From contig NZ_BPFJ01000001.1 in the NCBI RefSeq assembly GCF_019972115.1, positions 124,001 to 188,000 on the forward strand: DNA of 64,000 bases, read 5' to 3'. The DNA comes from Sulfurovum sp. TSL6. Lineage in GTDB: Bacteria; Campylobacterota; Campylobacteria; Campylobacterales; Sulfurovaceae. Under the pieces are notes generated by a model, which worked only from the letters and a program-made list of their open reading frames with translations, searched no databases and was not told the origin of the DNA. The translations under genes were made by a program, and so were the position numbers. How positions within the stretch are numbered: position 1 is the first letter of the stretch; each line of letters opens with the position of its first letter. This document shows, piece by piece, positions 45,601 through 53,583 of the stretch.

Positions 45601-47018
45601 TAAAACTTGTTTCTACTGCTGGTGTAGGGACTATTGCAGCAGGTGTTGCAAAAGCATATGCTGATAAGATTATTATTTCTGGTAGTGATGGCGGTACGGG
45701 TGCTGCACCTATTGGGTCTATCAGGTTTGCAGGTAACCCTTGGGAGCTTGGACTGATAGAAGCGCATAATGCACTCAAAGCTAACAACCTGAGAGGTCAG
45801 GTCACTGTTGAGACAGACGGTGGGCTCAAAACCGGACTGGATGTTGTAAAGGCAGCGATACTCGGTGCAGAGCAGTATGCATTTGGTACAGGCGCCCTGG
45901 TTCTTGTCGGGTGTATTATGCTAAGAGTATGTCACCTCAATACCTGTGGTGTAGGGGTAGCGACGCAGGATGAACACTTACGTAAACGATTTACCGGTAA
46001 TGTGCAAAAGGTGATTAATTACTTTACGCTTATGGCAGAAGAAGTGAGAGAGATCCTTGCAGAACTTGGATATCGTTCTCTTGAAGAGATTATTGGACAA
46101 AATCACTTACTTGATGTGATAGACGATGCGTTTGCCAAGAAGTTTAACTTTGAAGAGTTACTTTATAAACTTGATGGGGTCAATACATGTCAAGTACCGT
46201 TTAACGAACCATATGATCAAAATGAATTTGAAAAAGAGATCATTGAAGAACTTAGAGCGACGATTGAAGATCCATCTACGCCTATCGTGATCAATAGAAA
46301 GATAACAAACCTGAACAGAAGTTTTGCTACAAGAATTTCTGGTGAGATCGCTGCAATTCATGGAAATGCAGGATTGCCTGATGGTACGATCACGCTGAAT
46401 ATGAAAGGAACAACAGGACAATCTCTTGGTGCATTCATGAGTAAGGGTATCAACATTAATGTTGAAGGTGCCGGTAACGATTATATTGGTAAAGGTATGA
46501 ACGGCGGTCAAATTGTGATCACTTCTGATAACGCGGGTAGCGAATTTGCACTTGGTGGTAACACTTGTCTGTACGGTGCGACGGGTGGAACACTGTATGT
46601 GCATGGTAAAGTAGGTGAGCGTTTCGGTGTTCGTAACTCTGGAGCTACAACGGTGGTAGAAGGTACAGGAGATCATCCTTGTGAATATATGACAGGTGGT
46701 ACAGCGGTCATCCTTGGAACAACAGGTGTGAACTTTGGTGCAGGTATGACAGGCGGTAAAGCATTTGTCTATGATACCGAAGGTGGATTTTATGAAAAAG
46801 TGAATCTGGAGCTTGTTGAACCACTTCGTATCGATACAGATGAATGGGATACTGAAATGTTTGAGCTTAAAGCGCTTCTTAAAGATTATGCAGAAAAAAC
46901 AGGATCCAAAAGAGCAGCCTATATTTTAGAACATTTCAGAACTGAGATCAGAAAGTTCTGGATGGTTGCACCAAGAGGGGTAAAACCAACGATAGCAGCT
47001 GAAAAAAGAGGCGAGTAA
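42603..47018 (+). CDS. gltB: Glutamate synthase large subunit GltB
   Basis: A 1,471-residue enzyme making two glutamates from glutamine and 2-oxoglutarate. An 11-residue propeptide precedes the N-terminal nucleophile (C12 in DNCGFGLLA). Then follow the class II amidotransferase domain (MHRGAIAADGKTGDGSG), a central domain, the FMN/synthase domain (GGKSNSGEGGESPSRYG, KPGEGGQLPGSK), 3Fe-4S cysteines in CIMLRVCHLNTCGVG (about residues 1103-1114), and the C-terminal GXGXG beta-helix domain. The small subunit gltD is not adjacent. Confidence 0.96.
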   Translation: MRDLFTSFKDNCGFGLLASIDNTPSHKNLEDAITSLSRMMHRGAIAADGKTGDGSGLLLSLPKSFFNKEAAADGVVLPETYAVAMVFSNNKTDFDVINRVCENNDLKVLYTRTVPVDTNALGEQALASLPMMKQVFVAPESAVAANRFEALVYLSRKEIEAELMEDPTFYIPSFSTSVISYKGLVMPTHIKEFYKDLDNKDFEISFCLFHQRFSTNTLPEWKLAQPFRMIAHNGEINSVTANRFNVAAKMAAVKSEVFTDEEMTRLTNVIQNDMSDSASLDNFMEFLRVNGVDFFKAARSLIPAPWHNAPHMDSDLRAFYEYASTCFEPWDGPAAVSMTDGRYIGCVLDRNGLRPSKYIRTKDNRLLISSEYGVLQIPEEDIVERGRLQSGEMMGIDLKHGKVLKTGDIDDYIKATYPYDKWLNQNMSYLQEHVPNTEVPKSSIEYGNMEERQRYFNYTLEVLREVIKPMIAEGKETTGAMGDDTPIAAFSTEQRNFTDFFKQKFAQVTNPPIDPIREKTVMSLNTGFGEVRNVLADDAEHAKRLKTVLPMMSAEKFHILQEFGDEDNEKYDPAYKVGKYDTTYTTDLKASLDALVQKVITDVRDNGVRTVILDDRNLNENTKVIPMLMVIGRLSQALLNAKLRHLTSMVAATGEVFDPHSAATMIAYGAAAIFPYLLYYTVAELHEGDEDLQVVLKRFRRAMGAGLMKIMSKMGISTLSSYRNSRLFDVIGLSQEIVQDCFSGTRGLLPGLGYEDIDARLTANHQRAFTSDFEGQKNVLYKGGYYKYKKGEEFHDFSRPTISAIQKCAESGSKEDYAEVQRLVNHRDKKFIRDFYTLKSDRDSISIDEVEPLSEIFKRFSTAAMSMGSISQEAHETLAVAMNTIGGKSNSGEGGESPSRYGTEKNSAIKQVASGRFGVTPEYLRSATELQIKVAQGAKPGEGGQLPGSKVSPLIAELRFTKPGVTLISPPPHHDIYSIEDLAQLIFDLKQVNPHAKVAVKLVSTAGVGTIAAGVAKAYADKIIISGSDGGTGAAPIGSIRFAGNPWELGLIEAHNALKANNLRGQVTVETDGGLKTGLDVVKAAILGAEQYAFGTGALVLVGCIMLRVCHLNTCGVGVATQDEHLRKRFTGNVQKVINYFTLMAEEVREILAELGYRSLEEIIGQNHLLDVIDDAFAKKFNFEELLYKLDGVNTCQVPFNEPYDQNEFEKEIIEELRATIEDPSTPIVINRKITNLNRSFATRISGEIAAIHGNAGLPDGTITLNMKGTTGQSLGAFMSKGININVEGAGNDYIGKGMNGGQIVITSDNAGSEFALGGNTCLYGATGGTLYVHGKVGERFGVRNSGATTVVEGTGDHPCEYMTGGTAVILGTTGVNFGAGMTGGKAFVYDTEGGFYEKVNLELVEPLRIDTDEWDTEMFELKALLKDYAEKTGSKRAAYILEHFRTEIRKFWMVAPRGVKPTIAAEKRGE

Positions 47019-47027
47019 ACTAAAAGT

Positions 47028-47753
47028 ATGACAGATTTCATCAAAGCCTGTATACAAGCCAATGAAGAAATAGCAGAGGCAATGAAAGACGGCTTTGATA
47101 CTTCCTGGTTTGAAAAGACCGAAGTCGGTGCTGGTGGTGACGTCAGTTCCAAACTTGATCTTTTTGCCGAAAAGATATTTGTAAAATACTTAGGTGACTT
47201 TGGACAGATAGAGTCTGAAGAGAGCGGTATTATAGGTGAGGGTGAAGAAAAGATCATCATTGATCCCATAGACGGTTCAGCCAATGCCCTTTCACTTTTC
47301 CCTTTTTACGGTACATCTGTTGCAAAAGTGAATGCTGAAGGTATTTTAGATGCTGCAGTGGTATGTAATCTTGCCAATAGAGATATTTTTTTTAAATCTT
47401 CTACCAGTGAAGTACAACAGGGCAAACTTTTTTCAAAAACATTTCATGACCCACACAGCAGTGAAAAGGCTGAAATCGGACTTTTTGAAAAAGCCTATGC
47501 AAACCCTGAACTGGTTGCAGCATTGGACAAAGAAAAGCTGAAGTTTAGATCACCTGGTGCTATAGCACTTTCATTGGCTTATGCCCATACAGTAAATTAT
47601 GTACTTTTTATGGGAGAGTTTCGCATTTACGACTTTGCTGCAGGTTTGGCACTTTGTGAGGGTTTAGAAGTAATTGTTGAGGCGGATTATGTTATAGTAT
47701 CGAAAGAAAAAAGCATAGCAAAGAAAATAGAAATATTAATAGATAAATTATAG
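47028..47753 (+). CDS. Inositol-monophosphatase family protein
   Basis: A 241-residue Mg-dependent phosphatase-fold protein. Metal sites: ESEESG, then IIIDPIDGSANALS (the DPxDGS motif), and a C-terminal IYDFAAGLALCEG block replacing the usual WDxAAG. It could act on inositol phosphate, fructose bisphosphate or PAP; motifs alone do not decide. It starts 9 bp after gltB and precedes accD by 16 bp, so gltB, this gene, accD and thiE probably form one transcript. Confidence 0.85.
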   Translation: MTDFIKACIQANEEIAEAMKDGFDTSWFEKTEVGAGGDVSSKLDLFAEKIFVKYLGDFGQIESEESGIIGEGEEKIIIDPIDGSANALSLFPFYGTSVAKVNAEGILDAAVVCNLANRDIFFKSSTSEVQQGKLFSKTFHDPHSSEKAEIGLFEKAYANPELVAALDKEKLKFRSPGAIALSLAYAHTVNYVLFMGEFRIYDFAAGLALCEGLEVIVEADYVIVSKEKSIAKKIEILIDKL

Positions 47754-47769
47754 GTATGCAGGAGTAAGA

Positions 47770-48612
47770 ATGTTTGGAAATATTTTTAAAAAAGCCACAA
47801 CAGCATCAACAACACAAGAGACACCTAATCAGTGGATAAAATGTCCAAAATGTACCTCTTTGATGTATTATAAAGAAGTAGAGGCCAAGCAAAATGTATG
47901 TCCTAAATGTAACCATCATTTTAGAATTTCTGCTGAAAAGCGTATAGCATCTATTGTAGATGAAGGATCTTTTGTAGAATGTGACAGTACTTTGGCACCT
48001 GTAGATCCATTGAAGTTTTCAGATAAAAAGACGTATAAAAAGCGTATAGAAGAAGCCAAAGATAAAACAGGTAAAAGTTCTTCTGTTATGAGCGGTTCTT
48101 GCACTATCGGTGGTCAACCCGTTGAAATAGCAGTATTTGATTTCTCATTCATGGGTGGTAGTTTGGGTTCAGTTGAAGGTGAAAAAATCGTTCGTGGTAT
48201 CAACAGGGCTATAGAAAATGAGTGTGGATTTATCATCGTTTCTGCTTCTGGTGGTGCACGTATGCAAGAGAGTACTTACTCATTGCTACAAATGAGTAAA
48301 ACATCTGCTGCACTCAATAGACTGCACCAAAAAGGTTTACCTTTTATCTCTATTTTGACAGATCCTACTATGGGAGGTGTCTCTGCATCATTTGCTATGT
48401 TGGGTGATATCATCATGGCTGAACCGGGAGCACTGATTGGATTTGCAGGTCAAAGGGTTATCAAGCAGACCGTGGGTGTTGATCTTCCAGAAGGTTTCCA
48501 ACGTTCAGAATTCTTACTGGAGCATGGACTTATAGACATGATCGTAGATCGTCCTGATATGCATCAAACACTTTCTGACTTGTTTAAACTTTTTAACAAG
48601 AAGGCAAGTTAA
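47770..48612 (+). CDS. accD: Acetyl-CoA carboxylase carboxyltransferase beta subunit
   Basis: A 280-residue subunit of the biotin-dependent carboxylase that makes malonyl-CoA for fatty acid synthesis. Four Cys of the N-terminal zinc ribbon are in KCPKCTSLMYY and NVCPKCNHHF. The crotonase-type core has GGSLGSVEGEKIVRGI, SASGGARMQES, ILTDPTMGGVSASFAMLGD and GFAGQRVIKQT. A ribosome site AGGAG precedes the ATG. Full length. Confidence 0.95.
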   Translation: MFGNIFKKATTASTTQETPNQWIKCPKCTSLMYYKEVEAKQNVCPKCNHHFRISAEKRIASIVDEGSFVECDSTLAPVDPLKFSDKKTYKKRIEEAKDKTGKSSSVMSGSCTIGGQPVEIAVFDFSFMGGSLGSVEGEKIVRGINRAIENECGFIIVSASGGARMQESTYSLLQMSKTSAALNRLHQKGLPFISILTDPTMGGVSASFAMLGDIIMAEPGALIGFAGQRVIKQTVGVDLPEGFQRSEFLLEHGLIDMIVDRPDMHQTLSDLFKLFNKKAS

Positions 48613-48621
48613 AATATACGT

Positions 48622-49191
48622 ATGATCTATGCACTTGTTGACAAAGAGACACTGAAGCAAAAAGGTGTCTCATTAAAAATACTTCTTCAACATATTTCCA
48701 CTTTCCCCAATATACCTATACTCCAATACCGGAATAAACTGGCTTCACTGGAAGAAAAAAAAGAAGATTTAGAGATCATCCGGGCACATTATGATGGAAA
48801 ACTCATCATCAATGACAATGTTGAACTTATTGCCTATGCGGACGGCCTGCATCTCGGCCAAGAAGACCTTCGTGAATACAGTCATGACCTGAAAGAAGCA
48901 GTGAAACTGGTACGTGAAAAGATAGGAACCAAGCTTCTTGGGCTCTCAACACATGATAAAGAAGAGATACTTGAGGCAAATATCTTAGACCTTGACTATA
49001 TAGGTTTAGGGGCTTACAGAGCCACTGACACAAAAAGTGAAGCCAATGTCGGAGGTGAAACACTCCTTGATGCTGCCAAATACTCTAAACACCCGGTGGG
49101 TATTATAGGTGGTGTTCGTATGGATGATAGCTTTGAAGCGCCTATTGTGTATAAAGTGATAGGCAGTGGACTCTACAACGGGTTAAAGTAA
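48622..49191 (+). CDS. thiE: Thiamine phosphate synthase-like protein
   Basis: A 189-residue TIM-barrel protein. Family features: ILQYRNK near the start (substrate strand), LIINDNVELIAYADGLHLGQ, the LLGLSTHDKEE segment, DYIGLGAYRATDTK and the C-terminal phosphate loop IIGGV. It joins the thiazole and pyrimidine halves of thiamine. A little shorter than typical ThiE (about 210) but with the core intact. It starts 9 bp after accD. Confidence 0.85.
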   Translation: MIYALVDKETLKQKGVSLKILLQHISTFPNIPILQYRNKLASLEEKKEDLEIIRAHYDGKLIINDNVELIAYADGLHLGQEDLREYSHDLKEAVKLVREKIGTKLLGLSTHDKEEILEANILDLDYIGLGAYRATDTKSEANVGGETLLDAAKYSKHPVGIIGGVRMDDSFEAPIVYKVIGSGLYNGLK

Positions 49192-49303
49192 GCTCTGAGG
49201 ATTTTTTCAAATAGATACTTTTGAATTCTCTTAAAGAAAAGAAGAGAGCCTCCTAATCTAGTTAGTGATATAATGCAGCAAAAAAATAAGTGAGAAGTAC
49301 AGT

Positions 49304-50098
49304 ATGGCAGATAAAGATGAGAATTATGCATTTCCATGGGGATTTCATATAGGAGATTTACACAAAGGTGATGACAGTATCCCTTTATATACGGTCACTG
49401 ATGATGGTGGATTTTGCCTCTTGTATGATAATGCCTCTGAAGCAAAGGCTGACAAGTTACTGGAGAGTCTTTGTTTGGAATTGCTCTCTACCATGCCCCA
49501 TGAGAGTTTAAAAGTTGATCTTTTTGATTTTGGTAGAAAGAAATTCTATAATCTTTCGCCTTTACAGTATATTCAGCTCTATAAAACGGCTTTCAATCCT
49601 AAGATGATGTCAGCACTTTTTGAGGAGCTTGAAGAGACGATTATCTCCCGTCATAAAGAGTTGCTGTGTTGCAACAGGCCTACGATAAATGAACATAATC
49701 AAAAATCCAAACTTAAAAAGATGTATCATCTGGTACTGATGAATTTAGAAAACTTTCCCACAGAAGAATTTGATTTAAGAAGAATCAAAAATTTTGTAGA
49801 ATCAGCTGCCCAGGCGGGTGTCTATGTTATTGCATTTGGCAATCAGGAAATAGAAAAAAGTGAAAATCAAACAACACAAACCATTTTAGAGCATTTTAAG
49901 AAGATAAGAGTAACCGAAGGTGAGTTTGCCATTACAAAAGAGATTTTTGAATTTGTTGAACTTTTAGAAGATCACACTTTTAAGTCACTGGATCTTGACA
50001 AAGGTTCTTTAATGCAGAAAACACTGACCAATGCGGATATTGAAAGTCTCATCAACCCTGAAAATATAAAACTGGAAGAGAATACAAAAGTCAAATAA
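49304..50098 (+). CDS. Unknown protein resembling the non-catalytic FtsK-like domain of Ter-linked ATPases
   Basis: A 264-residue soluble protein without a Walker A motif. Segments FCLLYDNASEAKADKLLESL, SLKVDLFDFGRKKFYNL, EELEETIISRHKELL and YHLVLMNLENFPTEEFDLRR (then AGVYVIAFGN) follow the order seen in the degenerate N-terminal domain of large FtsK/HerA-like proteins of tellurite-resistance-type clusters. That likeness is from memory and is only suggestive. It is followed 83 bp later by a hydrolase-like gene, the two perhaps acting together. Confidence 0.55.
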   Translation: MADKDENYAFPWGFHIGDLHKGDDSIPLYTVTDDGGFCLLYDNASEAKADKLLESLCLELLSTMPHESLKVDLFDFGRKKFYNLSPLQYIQLYKTAFNPKMMSALFEELEETIISRHKELLCCNRPTINEHNQKSKLKKMYHLVLMNLENFPTEEFDLRRIKNFVESAAQAGVYVIAFGNQEIEKSENQTTQTILEHFKKIRVTEGEFAITKEIFEFVELLEDHTFKSLDLDKGSLMQKTLTNADIESLINPENIKLEENTKVK

Positions 50099-50181
50099 TA
50101 CGTATCTCCGTGTCGGTGAATCCATGGTGATACAAAGAAATGCGATTGATAAATGCGCTTTAAAACAGGAGTAGAGTAACG

Positions 50182-50838
50182 ATGGGTAATGAAGACCTTT
50201 TAACTATTGAAGATGACAATAAGCGAAAACTATTTTATCGTTTTACCCCTGCAGCTTTAGTTTCGAATTTTGTGCCCTTGATCGTTATCTTAGATGAGAA
50301 AGCAACACACTTCGAACACAAAATGTGGAATGTACTCACACCCCTGGATTATTTTAAAGATGAGAATAAAGCGTACTGTTGGTTAGGTGAACAAGGAGAC
50401 TTTTTTGTCAAAGATCTTCTACAGAAACTGATAGAGCAGATCGCCGAAGAGTATGAATGTGAAGATCATATCTATCTTTACGGAAGCGGTATGGGTGGTT
50501 ATGGGGCTATTTTGCACGGTATTTTATGTAGGGCCAATGCAGTCTATGCAGATACACCCTGTATAAGATTACAAAAAACAAGTGATGGCGATACATCTAT
50601 TAAGGAAAATGATCTGACGCATTTTTTAAATGCAACCGATACTTTTCCTGTTTTTTACCTGTGTGAGAATGAAAATGTGGATGAAGTTCCTCAGAAAAAT
50701 GAAACGGCATATTTTGCAGAGGCCTGTAAACAACATGATATCAAAGTGCATCTGGACTTTTGTCCAAAGTCAGAAGATGAAATCCAGGTTATCAAAGAGG
50801 TTTTAGGTTTCTTTGAACGAATGGCTTCTGAAGGATAA
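50182..50838 (+). CDS. Alpha/beta-hydrolase-like protein (XcbB/CpsF or Asp2-like)
   Basis: A 218-residue protein. The nucleophile-elbow block HIYLYGSGMGGYGAILHGIL fits the XcbB/CpsF and Asp2-like branch of alpha/beta-hydrolase folds, met in capsule and surface-glycan clusters. A late DFCPKSEDE segment could contribute the acid. No signal peptide. GAGTAG precedes the ATG. No glycan genes are nearby, so its job is open. Confidence 0.6.
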   Translation: MGNEDLLTIEDDNKRKLFYRFTPAALVSNFVPLIVILDEKATHFEHKMWNVLTPLDYFKDENKAYCWLGEQGDFFVKDLLQKLIEQIAEEYECEDHIYLYGSGMGGYGAILHGILCRANAVYADTPCIRLQKTSDGDTSIKENDLTHFLNATDTFPVFYLCENENVDEVPQKNETAYFAEACKQHDIKVHLDFCPKSEDEIQVIKEVLGFFERMASEG

Positions 50839-50888
50839 AGAGGACTCTTAATGAATAATGATGTAGACTTCTACAAAAAAGGATATGT

Positions 50889-51098
50889 ATGGATATGAGT
50901 ATGCACATGGAACCGATCAATCTCGTCAAGTCATTGAGAGGTACGTACAAAAAAGAAGATAGAGAAATGGTCCTGGAAGTTGTTAATGCATATAAGGAAA
51001 AGTATAACTGTAGCTATAAACACGCATATGACATGATGGTTGATGGAAATCCATCATACTCAACATATACCGCATGGAGACGTAAATCAAAACTATAA
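50889..51098 (+). CDS. Small basic protein of unknown function
   Basis: A 69-residue Lys/Tyr-rich helical protein: MDMSMHMEPINLVKSLRGTY, a YNCSYKHAYDMM stretch, and YSTYTAWRRKSKL at the end. Basic C-terminus could bind nucleic acid. AAAGGA lies six bases before the chosen ATG. No family recognised. Confidence 0.5.
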   Translation: MDMSMHMEPINLVKSLRGTYKKEDREMVLEVVNAYKEKYNCSYKHAYDMMVDGNPSYSTYTAWRRKSKL

Positions 51099-51125
51099 AT
51101 AAGAATTCACCTTCTGGCACAACCC

Positions 51126-51428
51126 CTATAAACAGGTCTTAACTATCTCATCACCCAGTTTATTAGCCGCTTGGTGCATCTCCCACCAGTAAGCAAGCTC
51201 ACGTGCCTCGTGTGACTCTTTGTTATTTACTATCTTATCGAAAGTATCACTGTCTAAGTTTTCAATCTCCGCTGACAACTGTGCCACGCAGTCAACAAGA
51301 AAGTCATAATCATACGAGTTTGCACACTCCTGTATCTCTTCTGGAATTCCTTTACCTTGTGATACCAGTAGATACACATATAGCTGACAGTTCCTACGTA
51401 GTCGTAGCTCTTTGTTAGAGGGATTCAT
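51126..51428 (-). CDS. Hypothetical 100-residue protein
   Basis: A soluble, mostly helical protein beginning MNPSNKELRLRRNCQLYVYL and containing ARELAYWWEMHQAANKLG. It has three Cys besides no obvious motif and no signal peptide. AAAGGA lies upstream of the ATG. It converges on the small gene at 50889. Family not recognised. Confidence 0.55.
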   Translation of the reverse strand: MNPSNKELRLRRNCQLYVYLLVSQGKGIPEEIQECANSYDYDFLVDCVAQLSAEIENLDSDTFDKIVNNKESHEARELAYWWEMHQAANKLGDEIVKTCL

Positions 51429-51585
51429 GATCTGCTATCCTTTTTAAAAGTTCATAATGATCTATTTGTTGTTACTTTACCCTAGTAATGTTAAATTTGC
51501 TTGAAGATATTTTAAAACAGGTATTTTTTAATTAAAGATTGAGTTAACGTTTAATATATCCCTCTCAATTTTGGATTAGATACTC
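51429..51585. other. Short AT-rich spacer
   Basis: Separates the hypothetical gene at 51428 from the methyltransferase-like gene, whose base composition is clearly different. No inverted repeat or target duplication was recognised here that would mark a left end of the accessory region. Confidence 0.4.
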
Positions 51586-52305
51586 TCAGTAGATTCCAGG
51601 AAATAAGCGATAGCGTACACGCCTTGCATAATCTCGATACCCCGGCAGCTCCTCATGAAGGGTTTTGTCTTCCAGTGCGGTTCTCATCACTGCTATAAAC
51701 AACGCCGCTACTGCAGGGATAAGGGTCCACATGGAGTTTAAGGCCAACACCATGCCCGGAAGCGCCAGAAGGTTCCCGGCATAGCCTGGGTGCCGTACGA
51801 TCCGGTAAGGGCCACTATCGCAGACCGAATGTCCCCGATCCGTTTGAATACGCACCGTACTGGAGAAAAAGCGGTTCTCTACTAAAGCCCATGCGGCAAA
51901 TGCATACCCAAGTGCGATAATAACGAGACCGAGAATGTTAAGCCATGTCGAAAACAGAGGTGTCCACCCATAGCGGTGATCAAGTCCTGCGACAATAACA
52001 AGGGGGAATGTGAGACTTATAGCCATCAGTGGGGAAAGCACTTTATCCCATGGTTTCGCATTCAGTGTCTTTTCCGAGGTAGCCCGTTCTACCAGAATTC
52101 CCGGATGCCGCTTTTCTGCCAAGATTCGTCCGCCTATACCGGCTAGAAATATCAGTACTAAAAAGACCCAGGCCTGCCACCAGCTAACATCTCCTCCGCA
52201 GACCAGGAGGATCAGTGGGATGAACAGATACGTAAAGATCAAAGCAAACCACAAGCGAGGGCTTGGAGCTTGATTTATGTTTGGATCAACGGTTTTCGAT
52301 GTCAT
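51586..52305 (-). CDS. Isoprenylcysteine-methyltransferase-like membrane protein
   Basis: A 239-residue membrane protein with about five helices and the C-terminal ICMT/PEMT signature: SGPYRIVRHPGYAGNL, ALEDKTLHEELPGYRDYARR. Such proteins methylate small or lipid substrates with SAM. Start at the ATG at 52305, which has GGAG at proper spacing; an ATG 18 bp upstream is possible. Its GC content and codon choice (many GCG, CCG, CGC) stand out from neighbours, indicating horizontal acquisition. A block upstream (52381-52410) is shared with the mobile element at 23 kb. Confidence 0.8.
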   Translation of the reverse strand: MTSKTVDPNINQAPSPRLWFALIFTYLFIPLILLVCGGDVSWWQAWVFLVLIFLAGIGGRILAEKRHPGILVERATSEKTLNAKPWDKVLSPLMAISLTFPLVIVAGLDHRYGWTPLFSTWLNILGLVIIALGYAFAAWALVENRFFSSTVRIQTDRGHSVCDSGPYRIVRHPGYAGNLLALPGMVLALNSMWTLIPAVAALFIAVMRTALEDKTLHEELPGYRDYARRVRYRLFPGIY

Positions 52306-52380
52306 TTTTTTACTCCGAAACAAGCCGAAATTTCAATGAGTGGCTTATCATAAACATGTGCTGCCCATCGATTGTATATA

Positions 52381-52410
52381 TCAATATTAAGAGTATATCA
52401 AAAGTGTCTT
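52381..52410. repeat. 30-bp block shared with 23770-23799
   Basis: 27 of 30 bases match the block next to palindrome copy 3 in the 22.9-26.3-kb element. Here 26 extra bases, themselves containing GATATA and TATATC around an A run, separate it from the palindrome. Confidence 0.75.
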
Positions 52411-52436
52411 GATATAAAAAAATATATCTTCGATTG

Positions 52437-52472
52437 AAAACCTCATAAAGTTATATAATTTTATAAGGTTTT
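52437..52472. repeat. Palindromic repeat, copy 7
   Basis: Variant of the element repeat: arms AAAACCTCATAAA and TTTATAAGGTTTT-like around an AT-rich loop. It lies between the methyltransferase-like and SPFH genes. Confidence 0.8.
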
Positions 52473-52587
52473 CAAACTATATGTGATCTTCAGCCTATTT
52501 CTTATACACATTGATATAATTATTTGATTAGAACACACAAATTAAACTTTTTAGCAAAAATAAAAAAATAGAGAAACAGGAGTAAGA

Positions 52588-53583
52588 ATGCCATTTTTTG
52601 ATCCACTAGAAAGACAGCTACGCTCAGTGATACAATGGGATACTGACAATGAAGATGCATTGTTTTACAGATGGAGCAGTAACGGAGATGAGATAAAGAA
52701 TGCATCGAAACTTATCATAGGCCCTACACAAGGTTGTATTCTTGTCTATGAAGGGAAGATCAGAGCAGTGTTTGACAAAGAAGGGCTCTTCAATATCAAA
52801 ACAGACAACATACCTTTCATTACAACCCTAAAAAAGGTAATGCAGTTCTTCGAGAGTGAGCATAAAGCGGAATTTTACTTCTATAAAAAAACGATCATCA
52901 CTGATCAGAAATGGGGAACTGTAGCACCCATTAAATACATGGATCCTGTTTATGACTTCCCCGTAGAGCTTATTGCTTTTGGTAATTACAGTATGCAGAT
53001 AAAAGATCCTAAAAGTTTCTTTGTCTCTATAGTAGGAGAGCGTGAATACTTCAGTATAGAGGAACTCAGAAAGATCATTAATGCCAGAATTGTTCACCCA
53101 ATGAGTGATACATTTGCAGAATCAAAAGTATCATATAACCACATAGATGAACAGAGAGAAGAACTGGGTGATGCATTGACAGAAAAACTGGATCAGGTTT
53201 TCGATGTTTTAGGTTTTCATCTCTCCGACTTCAGGATTGAAGGAACTGAATTCGATGCAAACACTAGAGATAGAATCGGAAAGATAGCAGATACACAAGC
53301 AACTCATTTTGCAGCAAAATCAGTGGGCGTAAGTTATCAGGATATGAGAAAACTGGATGCGCTTGAAGCGGCTTCAAATAATGAAGGCGGGGCCGCAGGT
53401 GTATTTCTCGGAGCTGGCGCAGGCGAGGCATTGTCATCAGAACTCAGAAAACCTTTTCAGGAATCTGAAGCAAAACAGTCAGTAACCCAAAGACTCCAGC
53501 AGTTAAAAGAGCTTTTTACTAATGAGCTTATTACAGAAGAGGAGTTTACACAGAAGAAACAGTCTATTTTGGATGAAGTATAG
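52588..53583 (+). CDS. SPFH-domain protein with C-terminal SHOCT motif
   Basis: A 331-residue protein of the virion-core/YdjI-like SPFH group. The N-terminal region begins MPFFDPLERQLRSVIQWDTD. The SPFH core includes IELIAFGNYSMQIKDPKSF-like segments and DVLGFHLSDFRIEGTEFD. A Gly/Ala-rich linker (about 265-285) and a SHOCT motif (QRLQQLKELFTNELITEEEF) close it. SPFH proteins form membrane-associated oligomers. GGAG precedes the ATG. It abuts the zinc-ribbon gene, and palindromes 7 and 8 flank the pair. Confidence 0.82.
   Translation: MPFFDPLERQLRSVIQWDTDNEDALFYRWSSNGDEIKNASKLIIGPTQGCILVYEGKIRAVFDKEGLFNIKTDNIPFITTLKKVMQFFESEHKAEFYFYKKTIITDQKWGTVAPIKYMDPVYDFPVELIAFGNYSMQIKDPKSFFVSIVGEREYFSIEELRKIINARIVHPMSDTFAESKVSYNHIDEQREELGDALTEKLDQVFDVLGFHLSDFRIEGTEFDANTRDRIGKIADTQATHFAAKSVGVSYQDMRKLDALEAASNNEGGAAGVFLGAGAGEALSSELRKPFQESEAKQSVTQRLQQLKELFTNELITEEEFTQKKQSILDEV

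Noticed and set aside
51388-51400. TGACAGTTCC as another terminal repeat of the element
   Set aside because: Only the first bases resemble TGTCAGTTCC; it lies within a gene and similarity does not continue.
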